A stretch of 64,000 nucleotides of DNA from Leptolyngbya sp. PCC 6406 (lineage in GTDB: Bacteria; Cyanobacteriota; Cyanobacteriia; Phormidesmidales; Phormidesmidaceae), in contig NZ_KI913950.1 of the NCBI RefSeq assembly GCF_000332095.2, forward strand, positions 18,125-82,124, read 5' to 3'. Below are positions 58,329 through 64,000 of the stretch, in pieces. A program made the position numbers and the translations under genes. The notes beneath the pieces were generated by a model that was not told the origin of the DNA, ran no database searches, and was given only the letters and a program-made list of their open reading frames with translations. Positions within the stretch are counted from its first letter, which is position 1. Each line of letters starts with the position of its first letter.

Positions 58329-58641
58329 TCATGAAGTCGCGCTAGGGAGATGGGTTGGCGCGATTTCACCGAATACCCCCCTGGCTTCAGCCGTGCGCTG
58401 GCCCATGCACGGTACCCTCAAGTTGGGCAGACAATAGCATTAGTTCATGGGCGAAGAGGTGATTCACTCTGGAGTTTGCCCAAGACCCAATTGGTGATCT
58501 GTTGGGAAATAGGCAGGGGCGGGTGTTGGGGGCAGGGGGCGATCGCCTTCTGTAATCTGTAACGCCCAAGGTGCAGTAGCATAGCGATTGAGCCGCCTGA
58601 CGAGCTTTGCCGAGGTTGCTTGACCTATTGGGGGAACTGCT
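58329..58641. other. Intergenic region after the methyltransferase
   Basis: No firm gene. A 70-codon frame at 58350-58562 (MGWRDFTEYPPGFSRALAHAR) lacks a recognisable family and a good start context and is left uncalled. No terminator hairpin with a T-run was found. Confidence 0.4.
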
Positions 58642-59553
58642 ATGCCTCATCTTTGGCCACCGCTGAGTTTGGACGATTGGCAAGACACCTGCACGACCCT
58701 GCACCTGTGGACGCAGATTGTAGGCAAAATTCGCCTGGTACAAACGCCGTGGATTAACCACTCCTGGCATGTACCGCTGTATGTGACGGCCCGGGGGCTG
58801 ACGACGGGCACCATTCCCCACGATGATCAGATCTTTCAGCTTGGCTTCGACTTTTTTGATCACCAGTTGCGCATCGTTACCAGTGCAGGGCAGGAACGAA
58901 CGGTGGCCCTACGCCCTCGCTCGGTGGCAGACTTTTATCAGGCCGTGATGGCAGCCCTGGGGGAGTTGGGCGTTGCCGTGTGCATCCACACCACCCCGAA
59001 CGAAATTCCAAACGCGATCCCCTTTGAGCAAGATGAAACCCATGGAGCCTACGATGCCGAGGCGGCCCAACAGTTTTGGCGGGTGCTGTTGCAATCTGAG
59101 CGCGTCTTCCGCGAGTTTCGCGCTCACTTTTGTGGCAAGGTCAGCCCAGTCCATTTTTTCTGGGGCAGCTTTGACCTAGCGGTGACGCGGTTTTCGGGAC
59201 GCCCCGCGCCGTTACATCCTGGGGGGGTGCCCAACCTGCCCGACGATGTGGCTCAAGAAGCCTACTGTCAGGAGGTCAGCAGTGCTGGGTTTTGGCCCGG
59301 TACTGGCCTGGGCTATCCGGCTTTTTATTCCTACGCCTACCCGATGCCGGAGGGGTTCAAAGATGCAGCCGTGCAGCCGGAGGCGGCGTTTTTCCATGAG
59401 GGGCTGGGGGAGTTTGTTTTGCCCTACGCGGCGGTGCGCGAAGCGGCTGACCCTGACCAGGCACTGCTGGGGTTTCTCCACAGCACCTACGAGGCCGCCG
59501 CTGAACTGGCAGGGTGGGATGTCGCTGGGCTGAAGCAGACCTGGTTTAAGTAG
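58642..59553 (+). CDS. DUF5996 family protein
   Basis: A 303-residue protein of the DUF5996 family: the N-terminal LWPPLSLDDWQDTCTTLHLWTQIVGKIRLVQTPWINHSWHVPLYVTARGLTT, GFDFFDHQLRI, then KVSPVHFFWGSFDLAVTRFSGR and GFWPGTGLGYPAFYSYAYP. The whole domain is present at normal length. The reaction is unknown; the ordered aromatic and histidine residues suggest a small-molecule or metal pocket. Not obviously part of the preceding DNA-metabolism module. Confidence 0.85.
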   Translation: MPHLWPPLSLDDWQDTCTTLHLWTQIVGKIRLVQTPWINHSWHVPLYVTARGLTTGTIPHDDQIFQLGFDFFDHQLRIVTSAGQERTVALRPRSVADFYQAVMAALGELGVAVCIHTTPNEIPNAIPFEQDETHGAYDAEAAQQFWRVLLQSERVFREFRAHFCGKVSPVHFFWGSFDLAVTRFSGRPAPLHPGGVPNLPDDVAQEAYCQEVSSAGFWPGTGLGYPAFYSYAYPMPEGFKDAAVQPEAAFFHEGLGEFVLPYAAVREAADPDQALLGFLHSTYEAAAELAGWDVAGLKQTWFK

Positions 59554-59667
59554 GGGCGGTTGGCGGGGATGGCGAGGGAGCGTGAAGGGGAAGTGTGCGA
59601 TCGCGCTGGCTTGAGAAGAGCTAGCGAGACTGTGATGGGATAAAGCTGCGTTGAAGCAATTGGGCGG

Positions 59668-60171
59668 TTGGTGAATGAAGTGAATATTCCGCTGGATAGC
59701 TATGTGGAATGTAAGTCAAATAGCAAACAAGAAGCTAAATATCAGTTGGCTGGAGAGCTGGAAGAGTTGCGACAAGCAAGAAACAATATTGAGCATAAGG
59801 AAGCTTCTCTTGATAAAGATGCAGTTAATAAATTTCTGGGTGTCGCATTCCGCTTCTTAGATGATTTCGTGAGTTTAGAGCTAGGATTAAGTTTGTCTGA
59901 GAAGCTAGAAGAACTTGATGAACTTAGAAAAGAAGCAGTTGTTCTACCCGATCCAAGGTCATACTCTACGATCATTTACTGCTACAATTGCTGCGCTAAA
60001 TATGAAGGTTGTCAGTGTGCAAAATGTGAGCAAACTTACATAGAATATTTAGGTGAATGGGAAAAAGGCGATAACCCACCTGAGCATCCTGATTTGGAAA
60101 GTCTTTTGAACTCTGAAGAAGCAGATGTCTCTTTTTGCGAGGTGTGTCAAGATTGGATTGCGGATCAGTGA
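59668..60171 (+). pseudogene. N-terminally truncated, AT-rich gene with zinc-finger-like tail
   Basis: The frame opens at a TAA (59641-59643) and can start only at TTG 59668. The text VEAIGRLVNEVNIPLDSYVECKSNSKQEAKYQLAGELEELRQARNNIEHKEASL reads like the middle of a HEPN-like helical domain. The C-terminus has CYNCCAKYEGCQCAKCEQTYIEY and a second CEVCQDW, possible zinc ligands. Codon use is clearly more AT-rich than the neighbours, which suggests recent transfer. The first part of the gene is probably missing. Confidence 0.5.
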
Positions 60172-60317
60172 TAGTGCAAATGCCGCATAACAACCCCAAC
60201 GCAGCAGACGGACGGAAGTCACTGTGCCGCTTTCAAAGTTGTCTACCGCCGCTGGTTGAGAACGTTAGATATTTTTGCAGAGCAGTGAGTAACTAAAATA
60301 AGATTTTTAATTTTGAT

Positions 60318-61115
60318 ATGACAATCATCGGAACCATTGAAAGCTTGTGGTGCTACCCCGTTAAAAGTATGCGCGGCGTGGAAATGCCCGAAATCTTTAT
60401 GGGATTTTCTGGTATCTACGGTGATCGCTGCTATGCCTTCAAAAGTTCCACTGCCCGCAAAGGATTTCCTTATTTGAACGCGAATGTGCAGCACCAAATG
60501 TTGCAGTATCGTCCGCAATATCGCTACCCGGAACGAGCCTCGAAACCACCAAATTTAATCGAAGCAACGAGCATAGTACCTGGGGTGACACCTGCTAATA
60601 GTGACCCAGAAGACATGATTTTGGACATTGTCACTCCGGCAGGCAAAACTGTTTCTGTCGATGACCCAGAACTGATACAACTACTGAGTGAAGGACTTGA
60701 CGAAAAGACCCAACTGAAGCTTGTGCGTTCAGACCGGGCTTTAACCGATTGTCGCCCGATTTCCTTAATCAGCTTATCCACGATTCGACAAATTGAATCA
60801 GAATGCTCAATCCCAATTGATAAGCGGCGTTTTCGAGCAAACGTCTACTTTGACTTTGCGTCAGACGAAATCGGATTTTCTGAAGATAATTTTGTCGGTC
60901 GCCGTCTACGGATTGGTTCAACTGCGACGGTCATGGTTCTTGAGCGCGACCCGCGTTGTAAGATGATTTCGCTCGATCCAGATACGGGTGAACATAACCC
61001 GGAAGTTTCGCAGAAGGTTGCCCAATCACACGGCAACTTTGCTGGAATTTACTGTGCGGTTTTAGTAGAAGGAATCTTAAAAAAAGGTGATTTCATCGAA
61101 TTGGAAGCGACTTGA
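60318..61115 (+). CDS. MOSC domain protein
   Basis: A 265-residue protein: N-terminal MOSC_N barrel (IESLWCYPVKSMRGVEM...FSGIYGDRCYAFKSS) and C-terminal MOSC domain with RRFRANVYFDF, ERDPRCKMISLDPDTGEHNPEV and GIYCAVLVEGILKKGDFIELE. The conserved cysteine in DPRCKM is the expected molybdenum or sulfur-carrier ligand. MOSC proteins handle sulfur for molybdenum-cofactor enzymes or reduce N-hydroxylated compounds. Composition is AT-richer than the window, like the gene before it. Confidence 0.9.
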   Translation: MTIIGTIESLWCYPVKSMRGVEMPEIFMGFSGIYGDRCYAFKSSTARKGFPYLNANVQHQMLQYRPQYRYPERASKPPNLIEATSIVPGVTPANSDPEDMILDIVTPAGKTVSVDDPELIQLLSEGLDEKTQLKLVRSDRALTDCRPISLISLSTIRQIESECSIPIDKRRFRANVYFDFASDEIGFSEDNFVGRRLRIGSTATVMVLERDPRCKMISLDPDTGEHNPEVSQKVAQSHGNFAGIYCAVLVEGILKKGDFIELEAT

Positions 61116-61968
61116 TTTCAGTCTGTGAATTTGATTTGGGTGATGGGGTAATACGAATCGCACATAATCGTACCTTACAGCCGTAGTATGAAGATTGAAT
61201 GTGTAGGGTCTGGTGCTTGAGCGTCAAGGCGCGGTCGATCTCGATTTGGCTCAAAAAGTCGAGGTCGTGGGAAATCACCCATAACGCTCCCCGATAGTCA
61301 TTAATGGCCCCAATAATTGTCTCAACCGTTTCAATATCCAGATTGTTAGTAGGTTCATCTAGAATCAGCAGATCGATGGTCGCAACACTGATCATGGCCA
61401 TAGCCAACCGCGCCAGTTCGCCCCCACTCAGGACTGAGGCCGGTTTATCCACCGCCTGGTTAAAGAATAGGAAGTGGCCCAGTTGCTGGCGTAACTGCTG
61501 ATAAGGCAGCCCTGGGTTAGCGACTTGCAGGTTGTCCAGTACGCCGTGGTGTATCTCGATCAATCCATAGGTCTGATCGAGATACACCACGGCGAGCGGA
61601 TCGGCTAGGCGTAGATCTGCGGCTTCGAGCCGGACTGCCTCAGCCTCAGCAAAGATGGCTTTGACCAGACTGGACTTACCAGAGCCGTTGGCCCCTGCGA
61701 TCGCAATACGATCTCCCGCCACCACCTGTAGCTGAATATTCCGAATCAGGATGCTGTCCCCAACCCTGAGGCGGCCATCTCGAATTTCCAGTAACGTTCG
61801 GCGCTTCTGACTGGTTTCTGCCAGTTGAACCGTGGTGGCTTTTGCGGTTCTCACCTTGGTTTCGGCCACCTGGTGGGCAGCTTGGGCAACCGCCGCCTGG
61901 TTGCGCTTCGCGGCATGGCCTGCGGTGCTAGAGGCCCGGTTGGCAAAATAGTAGAGTATTTTTGCCAT
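61093..61968 (-). CDS. ABC-F ATPase, N-terminally truncated (one ATPase domain)
   Basis: A 291-residue protein with a basic linker-like N-terminus (RNQAAVAQAAHQVAETKVRTAKATTVQLAETSQKRR) and one full ABC domain: Walker A GANGSGKSS, Q-loop, LSGGELARLAMAM, Walker B LLILDEPTNNLD, and the H-loop WVISHDLDFL. ABC-F proteins normally have two such domains (about 530 residues). This equals linker plus second half, so the gene is probably broken at its 5' end. The last about 25 residues run past the usual end and overlap the convergent MOSC gene. Confidence 0.75.
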   Translation of the reverse strand: MAKILYYFANRASSTAGHAAKRNQAAVAQAAHQVAETKVRTAKATTVQLAETSQKRRTLLEIRDGRLRVGDSILIRNIQLQVVAGDRIAIAGANGSGKSSLVKAIFAEAEAVRLEAADLRLADPLAVVYLDQTYGLIEIHHGVLDNLQVANPGLPYQQLRQQLGHFLFFNQAVDKPASVLSGGELARLAMAMISVATIDLLILDEPTNNLDIETVETIIGAINDYRGALWVISHDLDFLSQIEIDRALTLKHQTLHIQSSYYGCKVRLCAIRITPSPKSNSQTEIKSLPIR

Positions 61969-62317
61969 GCTGACGTCTAAGCCTACTCACCTGAACGTTG
62001 TGAAGGGGTGAAGGGTCGTAGCTTAGAAAAGACTTCATGGCGTTGAACTGGGGAACCAGTGAAGATTTAGACCTGCATTAGCATAATAACAAGTCCCGAG
62101 GGCGAGATTCCCCGCTGCGCCGAGCTGCCGCCGTTAGCTTGATCTATGGTCTGCGGCGAGGACTTCTGCTGGCAGAGGCATTGATGGTAGCGGAATGCCT
62201 GCTAGAGGAAGAGGTAGCGCAGGGTTGCCTATTGTGGCGGGAGCTTGAAATCTCTGGCATCTCCCCAACATGGATGCGATATTAGAGGGAGTGCTGGGTG
62301 ATGATTGAAACCTCAAT
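61969..62317. other. Intergenic region before the NACHT gene
   Basis: No gene is supported. A frame around 62115-62300 (GGAAGAGGTAGCGCAGGGTTGC region) has coding-like texture but no full reading frame, and may be a gene fragment. No promoter is assigned with confidence. Confidence 0.35.
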
Positions 62318-64000
62318 ATGCTGGAATGGTTGGCAGCTACAACCGGAATAGAGCTCGGCAAGTTAGTGCTAGAGCAGGTTCTCGACTTGAGCAAACCTGT
62401 CCTGGAGGGGTATGTTCAAGACTTTTTTAAGGATTGCCTAAGTAGCGGAGTCAGCCAACTCAATGCCTCAGCATTGAAGACGCCAATGGCAGAGGCAGTT
62501 GGTTACTTTATCAAGCGATTTATTAAAGAACTTCAGATTAACGACGTTCCTGAAACCAGTATTCAGCATCACTATCAGGCAGAAATCAAGAAGTTTGTGC
62601 AGGATAAGACAGTGCGTCCCATCCTGGGAAAAGCCTTTGACAAGGATTGCAAAAACATCAATTATGGGCAGTTAGAGCAAATTTGGGTACAACAGTATCA
62701 AGATTCTAAATGGCAATTTCCTTCAGAAGAGTTTGATTGGCGGGGGGTCTGCAAAGAATATGTGTATGAGGTCAGGGGTATTGTTAAAGCGAATTCAGAG
62801 TTGCGGGAAGTTCTGAACTCTGACCTGCTAGAAGACATTGCTCGCAATACGGCCCAACTCTCGCCCGGATTTGATGTTGAAACCTATCGAGCCAGCTTGC
62901 AGTCCAGCTATGGCTACCTGAAGCTGTATACCCTCGACAGTACTGACCGAGTTGATGCCATCAAGCTTTGGGCAATGTTCATTGAACAAACGGTGCGAGA
63001 AGCCTTGCCCCCCATGCGCTACGACCTGCCTTCGGACTTGAAACGGCAACTGCAAGCCGAAGGGCGACTTGAAGCAGATCTATCTCCTGAAGCCCTAGAG
63101 TATGACCGTCGTGAATACTTTCAGCAACCTGCTCGAAAGGTTTTAGAAGTGGTAGCTGACTCGCAGCGGGCAGTGATTTTAGGCGATCCAGGCTCGGGCA
63201 AATCCAGTCTGTTGCAATACCTAGCCCTGGAATGGGCTGAGGCTCAGACCTCGGAGGGTTTCAAAACCTCCGAGGTCTTAAGGCTGCCGCTATTGATTGA
63301 GTTGCGGGAGTTTGCCATTACTCCATCTGCGAACTTTCTGGAATTCTTGCATCGCGGTCGCGGTGTAGATTGGCAGTTTGATCAGCAGCAACTTCATCAG
63401 CATTTGCTGGAGTCTCCTACGCTGGTCATGTTTGATGGATTGGACGAGGTATTCGATCGCGCCACTCAATCGACTGTCATTGATGACATCATTCGCTTTT
63501 CCCAGCAATACCCTAAAGCTCAGGTGTTGGTCACGTCTCGCATCATTGGCTACAATCCCGATCGCCTCCAACATAGTGACTTCCGACACTTCACAATTCA
63601 ATCCCTAGATACCGACGAAATTCATGAATTCATCGATCGCTGGTATGACCTTTCTATGGGCAGCGATCCGGATAAAGTGCGGCTGAAACAGCGATTGAAG
63701 GATGCGATCGCAAATTCCAAAGCGATCGCTAACCTGGCAGACAATCCGCTGTTGTTGACAATGATGGCAATTCTGAATCGGCGGCAAGAGTTACCCCGCG
63801 ACAGAGCCGACCTGTATGACCAAGCTTCGCGGGTGTTGCTCTACCACTGGGATGTGGATCACAAGCGATTGCAGATTCCGATGGATGCGATCGGGCGACG
63901 GGAAAAGCAGGAAATGCTGCGTCTGATTGCCTATGAGATGCAGGCCGGGGAAGACGGGCTGAAAGGAAATCTCATCAGTGCAGAATGCCTCACTCGAATT
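62318..64000 (+). CDS. NACHT STAND ATPase, 5' part, runs off the window
   Basis: ATG 62318 opens a frame that is still open at 64000 (561 codons). The N-terminal about 285 residues are helical (MLEWLAATTGIELGKLVLEQVLDLSKPVLEGYVQDFF), possibly a NACHT-associated effector or sensor domain. The NACHT core follows: Walker A ILGDPGSGKSSLLQYLALEW, then LRLPLLIELREFA, Walker B LVMFDGLDEVFDR, VLVTSRIIGY and LADNPLLLTMMAIL. Bacterial NACHT proteins (bNACHT) include antiphage sensors. The sensor repeats would lie beyond the window. A 33-bp palindrome encodes 11 in-frame residues just after Walker A. Confidence 0.9.
   Translation, partial: MLEWLAATTGIELGKLVLEQVLDLSKPVLEGYVQDFFKDCLSSGVSQLNASALKTPMAEAVGYFIKRFIKELQINDVPETSIQHHYQAEIKKFVQDKTVRPILGKAFDKDCKNINYGQLEQIWVQQYQDSKWQFPSEEFDWRGVCKEYVYEVRGIVKANSELREVLNSDLLEDIARNTAQLSPGFDVETYRASLQSSYGYLKLYTLDSTDRVDAIKLWAMFIEQTVREALPPMRYDLPSDLKRQLQAEGRLEADLSPEALEYDRREYFQQPARKVLEVVADSQRAVILGDPGSGKSSLLQYLALEWAEAQTSEGFKTSEVLRLPLLIELREFAITPSANFLEFLHRGRGVDWQFDQQQLHQHLLESPTLVMFDGLDEVFDRATQSTVIDDIIRFSQQYPKAQVLVTSRIIGYNPDRLQHSDFRHFTIQSLDTDEIHEFIDRWYDLSMGSDPDKVRLKQRLKDAIANSKAIANLADNPLLLTMMAILNRRQELPRDRADLYDQASRVLLYHWDVDHKRLQIPMDAIGRREKQEMLRLIAYEMQAGEDGLKGNLISAECLTRI
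63246..63278. repeat. 33-bp palindrome inserted in frame in the NACHT gene
   Basis: AGACCTCGGAGG, GTTTCAAAA, CCTCCGAGGTCT: same length and nearly the same sequence as 390-422, with the inner CCG/CGG exchanged on both arms so that pairing is kept. It encodes TSEGFKTSE between the Walker A helix and the next strand. Confidence 0.75.

Noticed and set aside
58350-58562. 70-codon frame MGWRDFTEYPPGFSRALAHAR
   Set aside because: Weak start context and no recognisable domain; too little evidence to call a gene, though not excluded.

Overview
The window looks like part of a large accessory replicon (plasmid or plasmid-like island) of a filamentous cyanobacterium. The evidence is the very frequent octamer GCGATCGC (the cyanobacterial HIP1 site), two CRISPR arrays with a typical cyanobacterial repeat, minisatellite-like repeats (GGCAGAAGG, GGGGTGTTG, GGGATAGG), and families common in cyanobacteria: Uma2 nucleases, FGE/SAV_2336 conflict proteins, filamentous-haemagglutinin-type secreted proteins, DUF433/DUF5615 and MNT/HepT toxin-antitoxin pairs. 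The plasmid character rests on parA-parB, a PrimPol-like replication protein, an iteron field, a partial type IV secretion operon and toxin-antitoxin genes. No rRNA or tRNA gene was recognised.

Layout. 1-2.4 kb: decayed CRISPR material, CRISPR array 1 (11 intact repeats, read leftward) and its leader. 2.4-13 kb: small regulators, a Uma2 nuclease, TPR proteins, a rhomboid protease and toxin-antitoxin pairs, several of them broken, set in minisatellites and duplicated segments. 13-19 kb: CRISPR array 2 (18 repeats) with a leader related to that of array 1, followed upstream by a leftward adaptation operon: reverse transcriptase-Cas1 fusion, cas2, two four-helix-bundle (Avd/S23-like) proteins and a coiled-coil DUF2325 protein. 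No interference genes are present. 19-20.5 kb: an NB-ARC STAND protein. 20.5-25.4 kb: a truncated conjugation operon (VirB6/TrbL-, VirB8- and VirB10-like proteins plus unknowns). 25.5-30.4 kb: two overlapping filamentous-haemagglutinin-type genes. 31-33 kb: MNT/HepT and a DUF1016 nuclease.

33-37.3 kb looks like the replication region: a PrimPol-like protein, a candidate structured small RNA with its own promoter and terminator, a field of six composite 20-21 bp iterons, and a C-terminal-HTH protein. 37.7-46.6 kb is a multi-gene conflict system: Trypco1-type protein, trypsin-VMAP-like protease, MoxR ATPase, SAV_2336-FGE protein and a second FGE protein. The two FGE genes end in near-identical 3' segments that differ only at first and second codon positions, in the pattern expected of diversity-generating retroelement (DGR) variable regions. 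Neither a template repeat nor a DGR reverse transcriptase is seen here. REP-like palindromes and a RAYT transposase lie between and around these genes.

46.8-58.3 kb carries a partition and DNA-metabolism module on the + strand: RHH regulator, parA, parB, clamp-loader subunits dnaX and holA-like, a MrfA/Hrq1-like helicase, a RecA-like ATPase, an unknown protein and an N6-adenine methyltransferase split over two overlapping genes. The right end holds a DUF5996 protein, an AT-richer block (truncated unknown gene, MOSC protein), half of an ABC-F gene and the first 561 codons of a NACHT STAND protein that runs off the window.
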